Assembly: GCF_008831285.2 (NCBI RefSeq)
Contig: NC_045143.1
Coordinates: 5,279,503 to 5,343,502, forward strand
Direction: 5' to 3'
DNA from: Nymphaea colorata
Lineage: Eukaryota; Streptophyta; Magnoliopsida; Nymphaeales; Nymphaeaceae
Length of the DNA: 64,000 bases
Shown: positions 12,273 to 26,544 of the stretch, piece after piece
Numbering within the stretch: position 1 is the first letter of the stretch
Layout: each line of letters opens with the position of its first letter
The notes under the pieces: model-generated
The model's input: the letters and a program-made list of their open reading frames with translations, nothing else
What the model was told of the DNA's origin: nothing
Databases searched by the model: none
Made by a program: the position numbers and the translations under genes

Positions 12273-14479
12273 CTAATCCTCTTCAACATCACCAAATCGT
12301 TCTTTCTGTGAGTGGCATAAGCTAATATCATCATGGAGCTCGGGGAATGCAGCCTGGATAAGCAACTCAAGAAGGTTGTACGCCAATTGCTTCATACAAA
12401 CAGCAGACTGCGCAGAAGCAAAAAACAAATCTTCATAAAGACTCCTCACATCGTGTGATTTCTAATAATTCTTTTCATATCTTTGAACTTGAATTCAGAA
12501 TATAACTGCTATGGAAGTACTTCCAAGTACAATGGAACCTCTTTGACACAATTAATAGCATCAAATAAACCATGTAGCAATGGCTAGACAATTTTCAAAC
12601 GGTAAGTTGAAAGAAAAACTTTGTTATATGTCAAAAAAGCTAGTGAACTACCTGAATGAAAAAATAAACATCTTTTGCACATCGTTCATACTCCTTGTGA
12701 CCAACAAGACTAACAAGGGCAGCTGGCGCATTGTCTGCAAAATAACCAAGAAAGAACAAAGAGAAAACATCAGGCTCAACTAGTGTAACATCTTTTAGGC
12801 AGATGGGAATACTTTCAGCTTATCCTGTGCCTCTTCCCCTATATACTATTCTGAGTGCAGGTCAGCAGGCATGTGTGCTTATGACAATGTTCCCAGGATG
12901 AGGGCCATGATTAATGGGGAATAGTGACTGATCAAATTAGAGGATAATGCATGCTTGACCTTGTACAGTAGAAGGTATATCTGGACAGGACATTCTGTGA
13001 AGCCCTGTCATGCAGACTGTAGCTGCACCTTCTTTATCAAAGTCAACATCTTTGAAACCGAAACTTTGTTCAGAGTATTTCATAACATGCATTTGTTTAA
13101 ACCCTATAACTAAATAATACCAAAGTAACATAAGACATTAACAAGCAACGAAGTGGTTGGCTGGAAATAGAACCAAGGCTAGAATTAGAAACTTAATGAT
13201 GTGAGACATAAATATAACCAGTAACATATGTTTTATATGAGAGAGGGAGAGGTTATCTAACCAATCATTAATTCACGCACAAACTTAGCTCTACGGGCAG
13301 CTTCAATTAATTGCTCTTCAGTCAATGTGGGATTTACTCTTTTCATTTTCACCAGTTTCTCACTTGCAGATAAAGCATTTTGTCCACTGGCATTCAAACT
13401 TTGAGATGAGTTTCCAGGTGGAGAAGGACGTTGGCGTTTGGGGTGTTTCGTAATGAAGATACCATCCGGCCACAGGATCTATCATCAATTACAAAAGATA
13501 AGGCCAGTAACCTTGACAAAATAAGCATCTCATAACGTCAGAAGATCATGAAAAAATTCAGCTCCTAAAATACAGCCTTGATTACTCTAAAAAGAAAAAA
13601 TCAAATAAGCAAGACATGATTGGCAAACATTTTCTCTATTATAATTCTAATAATGCATGTTAATATGGCTTCATGTTTGTGCATGACTTGGAAAATTTTC
13701 TATTCTAAGAGATTTATTGCACACTTCTATTTACCCTGTTAAATTATTTAATAAGTTCCTAAATCCACCCAAAAAGTTCTCCACATTGCATTATCAACTT
13801 GGTTCAATAGCTTGAAAGAAGGCTGACCACAGATGCAGTAGGCGAGTGGCCAAGTGCATATTCATCTGCTCTGATGGTAACTGAATGAAAAAGGACCTCT
13901 TAACTTATGGTGCACAGGCACAAAATTCAGCATTGGTAATTTCCACTGCAAGGAAAAGTCTGAGAATATTTAACATTTAAAAGATTTATTTGCCATTAAT
14001 AATAATACAATAGGAGGAAAAAAAATAATATTGAAGCTCATCTGAGGCTCCACAAGTGGTCAGGGAGTGCTGGATAAGGCAATCTACCCCATCTTGCTAA
14101 GGATAACTCCCCTGAGACCAAGATGATGGCTTACTGGGATGTAACTAGAGAATTGACTTAGATTTACTATGTAGTATGCAGGAAAGACCTCAATAAGTGA
14201 CCCCTATTCCTGTGTCGATTCGCTGTCATAGAAAAACATATACAGATTCTGAAAGTAGATCATATTCAGTATTAGATGATTTCTAGGGATTATATCAGTT
14301 TTTGAAAAAATCCCAATAAGATTATATGATATTTTCCAAAAATAAATGTAAAAGAAACAGGACCTGCCAACCTTTATGATGGTTTTGGCCACAACCTGTT
14401 ATCTTAGTCTTTCATAACCCTGTCAGTAAGCAGCGCACCCAGTTCTATGTGAAACTCATAGAGTTCCCAGACAGCCTTT

Positions 14480-14523
<44 letters not shown>

Positions 14524-17500
14524 TCCCTTTCTAGGACCACCTTGACATGAGTTGGGTTGAGGAGCTACACCGAGCACCCCAACAGACATAGGATAACATT
14601 CCCCTCAATGAAGGTAGAGTGGAATGTGAGGTCTTACACTAAAAGGTGAAACACTTGGTGGGGTTTCCACCTTCTGGAAATCTGGATGGCAAAGAGAATA
14701 ATTGACATACGAAAAAATCAGACAGAAGATGATGCCCTCATAATCAATATTTAAGCGCTAGAAGACGACACATCCTTTTATCCACCATCATAAGGCAAAA
14801 GATCCATTAGTATATGTTGAACTTTTCCACGAAGAAGAGTTCACTAGATAGTTGCAGAACAAACATGTTTAGACATTGATACCCTAGTGAGAATGCCCCC
14901 AATATTTTGATGAAAAAGAAACGCTCTGTATCATTCACTCTGCCCAGGGATTGCATGACTTGGATTCTATAAGCTGACAGATATAAACTGTTCATTTAGT
15001 ATGGAAGGAAAAATGGAGGAAAAAGCCTCACTGCACATATTAACACACAAGTTGTTCCTATAATATACTAAATTATTTTGTATCCACATTTCAAAATATG
15101 TTTGTCTTATTAGCTCATGAATACCAGACAAGAGTAAGTGCCTTTCCCATTAAAATTTCAGCCAACTCAACAGAAAGAAATTTAAATGAAGGCAATGCTT
15201 GTTAAAAAACACAATAGTAATGAATAACTAAACCTTGATGAAAATTTATGGACCAAAAAACAAGCACTGTAACCATTAGACAGCCAAAGTTGAAGAATAA
15301 GATCTATTGGAAAGAAAATCCATCAAGAGTGAAAATACTTGCAGGCTTCATCCCTCATCCATGAGTTCCTTTACCAATTTCCACCATGACATGGTGGCAT
15401 GCTGGATTGCTGTTGTATTGGCACTTATATGAAAACTAAATAACCATAGAAAAGTATGATGTGTTAAGTTCATCAGCTCCTCTAAGATTTTTATCGGTCT
15501 TAAATTTGTTCTCCTGTTTTGCAAATTTCCTTCATTTTAACATTTTCCTTTTCCATTTCTACAATTTTGTGAAGATCTTCACCCAAAAAAAAAATGTTTT
15601 CCCTGCAGCTGTAAATAATGTCCTAAGAATGATAAATTTAACTGTTGCAATAACAACCAGCTTTCAGACTAAGAAATATACAGCAAAAGTAATCTGAAGG
15701 ATTTATACCTGTTCAATGCGCTTGATTCCTGATGCAATCACAGAACCCTTCCTCAAAAGTTGGATTTTCTCAATCAACCAGTCATCAAAAGCATCACCCA
15801 TTCCTAATTGCAGCACCTGTTTGGCTACCCAAAATGCCTGACGCCTGTTTTAAAATGTCAACCAATCACAAGAAATGGTTCAGTCTGATTTTCTTAGCAA
15901 TCATCCTCAGTTTATGCAAAATAAAACACACTATGCACATGCAGCACATCCATGTGCACACACAATCACAGCCACACCCATCCATTCTAGTCAGAAAAAC
16001 TAAAAAGGGTCCTCCTGAGGCAATGTTTTTTAACATGATCCATGATCCAATTCATGCCCACTAAGTATCAGGACAAGCCCTTAATACAGAAACATAAATT
16101 GACAAGAAGTGACGATGAATGGTGGCATGCAAAGACCTCCTGACGAGGACTTAGTAATAGCTACTGTCCAGAAATCATAAATCAATCTATATTAAATGAA
16201 AAAATACATGACTATCATAAAAAGAGACAAGTTCTCAATAATGTATATATGACCAAGTCACCAAATGAATGTGCATACTTCGTGCAGTATGTGAAGCAAA
16301 GATGTAGAACACCGCAGGCTCATAAGGATTCAACAGAAAGAATGGAAAAAAAAATGAAAGGTATTCAGAATCTCATGACCTTATCCAGCCGCCATCTTGC
16401 AGTTGGAATACAACATCTACCAAGTCCAATATGGGGACGCTTAAATTAGGAGGAACCCACTGCAGCAGGCATCAAAAAATCAATGTACAGTTCAAAATCA
16501 CCATATCCACTAAAACAACATCAAGAAATCAATGTACAGATCACAATCACCACAACCATTAAAACAAGCTAAGAAGAACAAACAAGCACATTTTTATCTG
16601 TACCACTTGGAGCTCACTTCATGAATGATAACTATCAAGCAGACGATTAACATCCTAAAGAAACTAAAAACTTGAACATATAAATGGCAAAGTTCAAAGG
16701 TTATTTTATCAACGACACAAGCATGTACAAATGCAGCTCCATCGATTATGAGGTTTTAGAAGACTACCTCAGTAGGAATAATCAGGTCTGAAGCACTTTC
16801 GGGTGGAACCTCGTTGTTCTCACTGATATTTGTTGAAGCTTTATCAGATTTTCTAGAAGCAAGGTTCTGTATCCCACTATCGGAATCACTGTCCAAGTTA
16901 TATTTGAATTCATTGGCAGCTTGTCTCCTATAGTTCCTTTCTGACCTTTGTCCGACATCCCTTGCTTTTGACTTTGAATCATCTGAGAAGCGACTGCACT
17001 CCATTTGTACAGTAAGATCCATTGTTTGAGTATCTGGACAGTCTCCTCTTACAGGAACTTGGTTTAGCTTATCATCCGCATTATCTTTATCCTTTCTTAA
17101 ATTATCATATGGCTTTTCATCCAAGTCGACTTCAATAGTCCACAGAAAATGAGATCAAACATATAATCAGAAGCTGAGTGACACAAAATGAAGAAAACAA
17201 GAAAGAAGAGAAACTGTTACGTGACCCTAGAAACAAATCCAACTTACCAGAGAATGTTTCCATAATTGACAAAGAATTCGAGAACAAATAGGTCTGCAAC
17301 AAAAAAGCAAGATCATTGAGCAAATTTTTCCTTTTATCATGAAACATGGTCAACTACACAATATGACGCATATCCCACCTGAGAGTCAACACTCAAAAAA
17401 TCCCAAACTTCAATTGATCTTGATACGTTTGGAAGATGAAGTATGTTCTGCAGCCAACAAAATTGGTTTATAGTCCACAAATCAGGAATTTTAAGCAGTT

Positions 17501-20500
17501 GATAGTGAACAGGACAAAAAAGGATGAAACAGTTTGAATATTAAAAAGAAAAGGTAACTATCACTTTTATGCCTTAATATTTAATAACATCCCTAACATT
17601 TGTAAAGTCTCATGATTTATAACAGTTGAACCAAGTTTTCCTCATTTTTAATGTTTCTTACCTTCCTGAAACCAAAAAGTATGACAAAAGAGTGCCAAAG
17701 ACACCCCAACATGAGACAAGTCATGTTTAGTATTAATAGTATTGTATGCTTTATGCTTCAACTCATAATATGATATAGGTTCCAGCAAAGCTACATACAT
17801 CTAAAGTTAGGTCCGGATCATATCCGGTATGCTGAAAAACCCTATTACCAGATCCAGCCTACTAGCAACCCTAATATGTTCTGACATTAACTACACCTGC
17901 ATAAAATGACATGCTTTTCCTTGTATCTAGTGAGAAGCATGTGAAGGTCCTGCCTTACATGTATTTTGGACTACATGCCTGAAACTTTAAATTGTTGTAT
18001 GATATGGTATGATGAAGTATATCCAAGCATATAACCTACAAGCAACTTAAACTGCAGGTATTTCGTGTTTCCTTGTTTTGAGGCCACACAAATCACCTTG
18101 GAGCCAGATCCTTCAAACTCTTAAGAGTGCTGCAAATTGTGAGAAGTAAAAATGTAATTTAAGGGGACAAGCTGCAGATTGGGCCAATTTTTGGAGGAGA
18201 GAGAGTTTTTTTTTTTTTTTAACTTCCATCCAGAGAATCTATGTCCATTCTCTACGGTAGAAATAGTCAATTATGGCAATTGATTCTGCACTAAGTTATT
18301 TTTATAAAAATTGAAATATTAAATCCATGTACTAGTAAATGGAGAGGAAAAGACTAATGTATAAAGTTATGCATGAATGAACCTTTTTATGAAGAAGTTT
18401 ATAACTATACTGATTATTTATAACGATTTCTTGTATATGTCCTGAACAAGAATAATAAAGTCTACAAGAAATAGAGACCTTGCTAGCACAATCAGTTATA
18501 TCATTGGCTGAAGGCAGTTAAACATTGCATCAGACGACACAAACAAGTGTAATCCTTTTATTGAAGCTGCCAGCATTTCTGAACAGAGGATGAATATTAA
18601 AGAAGCAATCATATGATAGGCAATGGCTGATAAGAAGGTATAGCACTCATGTTCCACAAACACAAGATCTCCTCAGGAAAATATTAGTACATTGTTAGGT
18701 ATCCAATGCTGAACGAGACATTATCCAGATTCAACTTTAAAAAAAGGAAGTGGTATCAACTATCAACATGGTAAAAGATGACAAACCTTAAGATATCTGT
18801 CTAGTAATTTACACCTTTCTTGAACAACAGGCATGTCTAAACCCGATAAAAGGAAATGCTTGGGTGGCAAACTCAGGTTGTATTCTGAGAATTCCTTCAG
18901 CCGGCGGTGTAGCTCCTCAAAATGACGAAACCTAATATCAAAAGCTAAAATTATCAGCATGGCCAGATGGATATGTACCCAATGTTACAGGAATAACATC
19001 CAAAATCTCAAATCTGAACAAGCATCTCACAGAACATGGTGCTTGGTAACTACAAAATAAACAAATCCAGACAACTTTTTGCACCTTCGTTTAATTGTCC
19101 AAGCATTGTTATCAGCATCTGTCACTGATATTGAATAGACAGCAAATGTTTTTGAACCACTTTTGACAATATTGGCCCCCAAAACCTGTGGCAACTAACT
19201 GTGCTTCACATTCATCGAAATCACAGAGATCACTATAAAAGATTTGCTTGAACATACAAATTGTCAAACGTTGTCGTCAGATATACCTCACATCTCAATT
19301 TGAAGAATGGATTGGCCAGTTCAGAATTTTCAGAACACTTTGTCGACACGTTATAAGATCTTACAGAAGTAGAAGCAGAACTAGCTGATGTAGAAGCAGC
19401 AGCTCCACTGGAGGTGTTATTCCAACTATCATCTTCCAAGTCATCACTCAATTCCCCAGTCCTCACCTCCTCTTTAGATGCATTAAGTATATCCAGTCCA
19501 TCTCCTAACAAGAAAGAGGTTCGTTCTCCTTCTTGCCATGTCTCAAGTTTGTGGCTACTCAACCTAGATTTTCTCTTTGATGAAATGGTTTTAATTGGCT
19601 TATGAAAGTGAATATGACCTTTACCAACCCTTTTCATCAAGTGACCTTCAGAACTTTCCAGAGGATGGCGGATATGGGATCCACTATCCCTTCTTTTGCT
19701 TTTACTATCCCAAACTTTAGTTCCAGGAGAATCCAGACCTGTAACATTGTTGGTTTCATCATCTTCAGTTGAACCAGAGGTGTCACTTCTAAAGTCAATC
19801 TCCTCTAGACGAGAAATTGGTTCTTCCTGTATACTTTCATCATATGAATTGTGTTCCTCCTCTATATGTTGTTCACATAAGTTAGCTGGAGAAATACCAA
19901 CTAAAGGCTCATGGGAAATGACAGAAGTACGCAATCCCAGAGAATTCTCTTGCTGAGAAACAGCAGGAACTGTCCCACTCCTTAAAGTTCCATTTTGTGT
20001 ACCATATTCAGGTTTGAGCTTCTCAGGGTCTCTCCTACTATCAGGAATACCAACAGAATGCTTCTCTGCAACATGAACAGAGAACTGGTTCGCATTATCC
20101 TTTTTTTTGTAGTTTCTCCCCTTCGTCCACATATTATCAAAATGTTCTGGTGCAAGCGCTTGAGTCTTTCTCCTATGCATCATGTCCAACATCTGTCCCC
20201 ACTCACCTCTAGAACCATGTGTCTGGATCTTTCTGCTACCCGCAATATGAGAATCAGACTGCATGGGGTTTCTATAACTGGATGAATAAGCATCACTTCC
20301 TACACCATTCAATTTTCGATTGACAATGTTTGTGTTTGTCCCACCTGCATCAAAGGAGGCCTTAATGAACTTAGAACAGGAAGGCAAGATCTCTGAAAAA
20401 GTCCCACTTCATCGATAGTCTGAAACTGTACCTGAACTGAAATCGGGATGGTTGGAATTGAATTGCACAAGCTCAACTCCAGAAGGGTCACGAGGTCTAG

Positions 20501-22204
20501 AAAAAAGATCAGCTGACACTCTCAGAGTTGTGTTTGGCCGAGCTTGGGAGCTTTCTTGGGCAGATGCAGTTGCTACTTTTTCAGACTTCTTGGCTCTAGA
20601 AAGAACAAAGCCTTCAATTCTTTCATTTATGAACCTGACAGACAGATGAATGTTTCAGCAGAGGTAGAGAATTAAGGCAAGTGACAGGCTAAAGAGGGAA
20701 TGTCTGCAAAGAGTAATTGCCTTGGATTAGCCAAGTTCAGAACCGGTCGAATCACTGCACAAGCAAGGAGCTCTCTAGCCATATAGCGAAAGAAATTGCA
20801 CTTCAGGTCTTCGGGCTTGCAAGTGAAAGAAATAAGGCCATCCATTAAGTGCTGCAGAACCTGGCAATCATAAGACATCAAATATCAAATGTGCAAAATG
20901 AATTCCAAAATGGAGCAAATTATCTGCATTTTATACAAATAATTTGAGAACCTTGTGTTCTGCTTCAGGGGAAAAAAGGGCAGGATGTAGTTTGTTTTCA
21001 GCTGCCAGGACAAGTTTCAACCGTCTGTCCCGCTCGTCCACTGTCAGTTTCTCCAATTCATGTTTGCCAATCTTAGCCTGACCGGTTCTATATACTTCTA
21101 GATTTTCACACAACAGATTGATAATGTCCCTGAATCAAATTTTTGTATCAAACGTTGCAGCTTTGCAGCAACCCAAACATGAACTATAATCATCATTGAG
21201 ATAGAGAAGGGAAAAGGAGCAAAAACCTGGTCAGGAGATCAATAAGATTGATATCCCTGAGACGAAGTGAAACCTCTCCAATAACCCCGTTCATGATGTT
21301 AACAAGCTCCTCGGGGCCGTCACTGTCAGGTGTTATCCGAGAGTACCAAAGGTTAGTCACCCACTCGGACACAATGTGCCTAGTGAATTGGTCGATGGCA
21401 GCTTCGACAACCGGTGAATCTACCTTGATTTTCCAACATGAAGCTTCATGGGCAGAATTCTGATTGCTATCTTCCACGGCTTTCTTCTGAAAGGCCTTAT
21501 TCGTCGAGGAAACCAATTTTGCGGTACCTCCGCTGAGTTTACCCCGGTTCTCGAAGTCATAAGAAATGTACCGAATGAGGATAATCACCACCGCAGCAGC
21601 AGGCATATTGATCCAAACGGAGGAGCTTGTCACTGTTATCCACAACCAAAAGCTCTCAAAATTCATACGCGCAAGAGAAGGTGAGAATGAAACTACCAAA
21701 ACCTTCAGCAATTCATAAATTCAGAAGCAAAAAAATAAAATAAAATAAAAAGTTAATTCCATGGCCACCACCAGACACGTCCAATACAAGAAAAGCAAAC
21801 TAATTTGGGAGCCGCCATTCCTTTGTTACTTTGGGAACCTCGGCAATCAAATTCAAAACCAATTCTGAAGTACCATCATTGCAAACTCGCAATCACTCGG
21901 ACTCAAATATGGATCACAGACTGAGGTTCCATCAGTCAACAGATTGATAACGAACTCGAACTCTTTAGCTTCAAATCAGAAAGATAAAGGATAAAATATA
22001 TGACACAGAAACGACGATCGAACGGGAAAGGAAAACTGCATAAAAAGGGCAGTTCGAGAGAAGAAACGCGGATCGAACAAGGGGGAATTTTAATAACTCA
22101 CACGACATGAGATAGGACAAGCCAATCACACAGATGAACAAGAGGACGACCCTCTTCTTCGCCTCCTCCACGAGGTCGCCAACGGTAAGTTTCCTGGTAG
22201 CCAT
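12273..22204 (-). CDS. PXA-PX-Nexin_C membrane protein (sorting-nexin-like)
   Basis: Endomembrane protein resembling the plant Phox-associated/PX/sorting-nexin C-terminal family (Arabidopsis At2g15900 type); PX domains bind phosphoinositides. Sixteen exons: 22102-22204, 21227-21632, 20952-21129, 20721-20860, 20432-20634, 19287-20344, 19085-19185, 18787-18931, 17379-17447, 17248-17293, 16768-17129, 16380-16459, 15709-15844, 13262-13478, 12652-12734, 12273-12407. They total 3462 bases, an exact 1153 aa frame. Two N-terminal hydrophobic segments (about residues 20-35 and 42-58) precede the PXA domain (about 100-280). A long acidic/serine-rich linker fills exon 6. The PX domain (about 690-800) shows [10 protein letters not shown] and [15 protein letters not shown]. 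The Nexin_C region occupies roughly residues 930-1140. Intron 4 (20635-20720) is GC-AG. Start: the ATG at 22204 follows an in-frame GTG and begins [11 protein letters not shown]. The large exon 6 linker is the least conserved part. Confidence 0.9.
14484..14521. repeat. A38 homopolymer in an intron
   Basis: An uninterrupted run of about 38 A lies inside the 2.2 kb intron 13 of the PXA-PX gene. It could be the tail of a decayed retroposed sequence, but I see no recognisable parent and no clear target-site duplication. Confidence 0.7.
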
Positions 22205-22567
22205 CACCCTCCCTAGTCGTCGACACAGAATCCCCCAAGCCGCAGAACAGCCACGATCAACGCAGCTAGAAAATGAATGAATACCGCCTACCCATCACAT
22301 CTTTCTCGCATTACAGAAATCCAACGCCCGTCGCCTTCCGGAGCGAATTCAGAAACCTGGGAGACATAGTCGCGGGCATACTCAGAGAATGGGAGAAGTA
22401 GAGGAGGGAGACTGGTAGGTTTGGAAGGCACAAAATTCCACCCGCATACGCCTTCCCTCCCTCACGACTTGCCTTCTCGTCCTCCTTTTTCTCACTCTAC
22501 CTCTCTTTTTTCCCTTTTTACGGTATGCCTTTTCCGCCTTCACCTTCCCTCACGTCAGCCAGTGATG

Positions 22568-22603
22568 ATGGTGGTGGCGGTGGTGGTGGTGGTGGTGGCG
22601 GTG
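22568..22603. repeat. (GGT)n microsatellite
   Basis: An interrupted GGT/GGC trinucleotide tract. It lies about 370 bp upstream of the PXA-PX start codon. Confidence 0.85.
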
Positions 22604-23888
22604 AGAAGGGCGGCGTTGGCCCGGTGGGGGCATCATGTGGGCAACCACCATCCGGCGACAGCTACCGGGGATGAGACGTCGATCGCAGCGGTTTTCGCAG
22701 AGTCCCCTCTTACGTTTCCTTTTTCTTACTTTTTTTCTTTTTGCCCCCCAAAGTATTCATCATTTTTCCAATAGAAGCTCCCTTTGGGCGGAACCGCTAA
22801 GCAAACGTGATAGGTTCAAAATAACTAAAATGCCCTTGCTAAATAAATGGAAGCCTATCCCTTTACAAGGGTAACAGTGGAATACATAATTTTAGTTTGC
22901 TTTTTACAGGTGATATTATTCTATACTGCAAAATATATGGTGATACTTGTGATATTAAAGTTGAAGAATGTATTTTAAGACGACTCAAGTCAGGAAACAA
23001 CTTCATTTTCTTATATGAGTTTATTTAAAGATAAATACACAATTTGTTGATCTACAACTTTTTGGTTTCTTTAACGTGATCTGTTTGTTGTTGCCAATAA
23101 AAACTATCGAATAAGTGAATCATGTCCTTATCATTTTAGGTAACCCTTTGATAAAGTTAATGAATGTCGAATTCAGACCTTTATTTGATTTGATGGCTTT
23201 ATAACAACGATTATGAGGTTGACAAATGTAAAGTTCCTATTCTAAAACTATAGATAAAATGAGGACAACTTAGGTGTCATGTCATTTACATGTAAAAAGA
23301 TTAAACTTGTTATAACAAAATATACCCAAAAAATCTGATTTAAAATGTTTGGAAAAAGCAACATTAAGGTAGAAAAAAATAACCATGCACTGTCAAGTAT
23401 ATAATTCATGTCATTGCAATTATACTTTATACATGCATTAATCATATTGGTTCGTATGATCAATGTTAAATTATGTCGTTCAAGCATGGTTTCAATAAAT
23501 TGCATCAACATTTGGCATGTTTAGAACTATTGATAAATAGATTTTGAGAAGGACGCAAAGTTGAAACCATGCACATCTGAAGTGTAGCAATTTAACTTGA
23601 AAGTAAGCTTCCAACTTCTAGCAAGTACATTGCATCGCAACATTTAATTGTAAAGGATCGTGAATCTATGATACAACCCTTGTTATAACTGGCAAATAAG
23701 CTATTGCCAAATTAGACTCGCAGTTGGATTTGCATTTGTATATTCAAAACTTAGAAATCAAATCCTTTTCTATCCGCTGCATTCATATGTTCCGACCTTA
23801 ACACTGGAGCATCAGTGTGCCTTCTAGGTCGAAATAATTCAAATATCATTAAAGGTTGAAAAAGAGGAAGCCCCCTTTAAAATAAGTC

Positions 23889-24140
23889 TGGGCATCGGGA
23901 CGGCTCAAAACTTAAAACCCGAGGCCAAGCCCCGCCCACCGATTAAATTTTAAAATATACAATTTTAATATAAAATAATATATAAGAAATTAATAAAATA
24001 TATGTTAAAAATATTATCAAGCCCACCTAAGCTAGCTTAATAATTGGTCGGGCCGGCTTCATCTCCTTTTTTTGGGCCTGGGCCTGACTCAGACTAGGTA
24101 TCGATTACCCTTCGGCACTCGGGTCCCGACCCGACCAGAC
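23889..24140. mobile_element. ~250 bp TIR element, GC-rich arms and AT core, copy A
   Basis: Begins tgggcatcggga and ends near cccgacccgaccagac, so the ends are imperfect inverted copies of a TGGGCATCGGGC-type terminus. The arms are rich in ggcc/cccg phrases and the centre is an almost pure A/T block. It matches 45352-45594 and 60647-60903 in size and layout. No coding capacity; a non-autonomous, MITE-like element. Confidence 0.65.
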
Positions 24141-25554
24141 TTACTTTACAAGGGCAAAAATAAAAGTGAAAATTTTTAATTGTTTGAAAACACCAAAATA
24201 CCCCAAATCCCACCCGGGCACCCATATTATGATTGCTAACAATGGATATTTTGTCAAGTTCCATAAGAATCTGATTGTGAACTCGTATCTAGTTACTAAC
24301 CAAAATGCACGATAATATAAAACCTTGTTGAGGGTTCTCAAAATTGTCAAAACTTAGATGTATTTTGAAAATTATTCAAAAATAATTGGTTTTTAAGATA
24401 AATTAAATGCTACTTGGTAAAAGCCTAAAAGGAAAGAAAGTCATGGCCTCATAGTCCTCTTTCAACTAGACATGGAAAAAATAACTGCTTGACCTTCTAC
24501 TTATTGCCAAATATTTGTGTATATTTTGTTTTTTTCTTCTTTCACTAAAAATCTACATCAGGCTAGATTTCCATGATCTTAGAATTAAATGATGACATAA
24601 TGACATGCAACTCTAAATTTTGGAAACAAGAGAAATTAGGTTTAGGGGTTCTTGGTCCTAGACGACGATACATGCTCATCAAGATCTTGACTTTCATTGG
24701 CCTTTCTTTATAATTATAACTAAAAGTAAAAATAATTTGATAAGATTTGCACCAATTCTTTGCAGTCCTTTGCAAAAATGATCTTAACACGGGTCAAAAT
24801 TTTAATATAGTTATACTTCGGGAGCTCTTACTCTACTTATATTTTCATAAATCATGTCAATGAAATGTAGTTTTAGATAGGCAGGCCTCATGTGATATTT
24901 GAGAGGAAAATTTGTGTGCGTTTTTTTTTTCTTTTTGAGTTGCATGTGCACAAGAAAGGGTAGTAGAGCGAGTGACTTTGACCATGCTTGATAGTCTCAG
25001 ATCTCAAATCCGAGGCTACTTTAAAAGTTGTGCCATGTAAGGTCCCAGTTTAAATAAACAATAATATTGATCTCAAATTCGTGTTATGTATTAAAAACCC
25101 GATATCTTCGGGTCTCTATCACCACGTATCTTAGATCCACACTCTGATTTAACTTGTCCATGGACATATGGTCGCTTCTCAAACAGTGAAAAATAGCACA
25201 ACAATGGTAACAAGGAAAGAACCTCTCAACAATTATTTCAAGGAAAAAGCCTCTTCCTCTTTTTGTTTTCAAAAATTAAAAAAATGAAAAAAGGATGAGC
25301 TAACTTTTATTTTAAATAACAATTCACCTACAGAAAAAAAAATTACATCTCAAAAGAGATGTTGCACATCAATTAAATTCCAACCAGCTGGCTGGCTCCA
25401 AGTTCCAAATGTCTTTTCTCTTTCATTGAAAGTCTCAAGAGGCATAGCATAACTAATCGACTTGAAGGACACTGAGACAATGTATCTTCCGTTCGATTCT
25501 CGTGTGTACTATTTTTTTAGACTACAAACAATGAGATGTGTGACACTCAAGTTG

Positions 25555-25760
25555 AATGATATACTAGCGGAGCTACATATAGGTTAACGTGAGTAGTTGG
25601 CTACATCAACAACAAAATTTTTATTTATTTTTATATAGATTTTTTATAATTATTTATTTATTTATATACGTTGTATCTCTTCAAAAATTTCTACCTTATG
25701 TCACATGAACAAAGATAGGACATCAACATTTGAAATTCAAATGAGTTGGGTCATACCTAA
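25555..25760. repeat. Possible decayed TIR element
   Basis: Starts near actagcggagctacat, which resembles the conserved end of the family seen at 8795 and 59565, and is followed by a strongly AT-rich core. The opposite end is not clear, so the boundary and family assignment are weak. Confidence 0.25.
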
Positions 25761-26544
25761 CTCATAAAGAAAATTTCAATTAATATATTTTCTGGTACAT
25801 ATTTCATATTACCTTTTCTTTGACTTATTCCACACCGCTGCATGTCAATTTGAAGTTAATTTTATTCGACTTTACAATGTAGATGTGATCGTCGAATTAG
25901 AAATCTAAACGAGGAAAAACGTAAAAATATAAATTAATAATTGAGAATCCATGTATTTACATATAAAAATTCAAGCATACCGACTTACATGGTTTAGCTA
26001 CAGTGTAGATGTATGTATTCATTACCGCGAAAAGCTTATATATCAATTATTGTTGTATTTTTCTGAAAATAATAGCTTTGAGCAAGTGACGACTTTGATG
26101 TACTTTTGATATTTAATTTTGAAACTAAATGATAGGTGTATCTGCAATTTAAATATAAAAAAGTGAATAATCCAATTTTTGATTATTGAAAATAGTGTAT
26201 CCCAAATAAATGGTGGGATAGGATTTTCTTTTTAACAATTTGGCGTGAATTTAGCAAGAATTTCAATTAAAAATACCTCATTTTTTTGGTTACGGTCTAA
26301 GTTGCGAGGTGGGCCCCGCCATCTTCGTCGTGGTTCCTTCCTTGGGTCTGAGCCCCTCCGTGTCGTCTGAACGTCTCGGTTTCCATCGGGCAGGAAGAGA
26401 AAAGAAGGGGCTGCTCGTTTGGCTACGGACGCCATTTTCCCTTCCCTCGTCGGCCATTCTCGAAGCCCTCATCTCCATCTTTGATGCGTTTGATCATCTG
26501 CAGTTGAGGAGAAGAAACGAGACACAGAGAAGAGGGAAGAGCCA

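Larger units (their letters stand above)
22205..26544. other. Shared upstream region between two divergent genes
   Basis: This 4.3 kb lies between the starts of the PXA-PX gene (leftward) and the AP-4 beta gene (rightward). CT-rich DNA sits close to both ends, as is common in plant 5' leaders. The middle is AT-rich and holds one copy of the ~250 bp TIR family (23889-24140) and a possible GGAGCCA-type element near 25555. The GC-rich frame at 22421-22774 is low-complexity (valine from a GGT repeat) and is not taken as a gene. Confidence 0.6.

Noticed and set aside
22421-22774. 117 aa reading frame upstream of the PXA-PX gene
   Set aside because: It owes its length to a GGT microsatellite (poly-Val) and CT-rich leader DNA; no domain.
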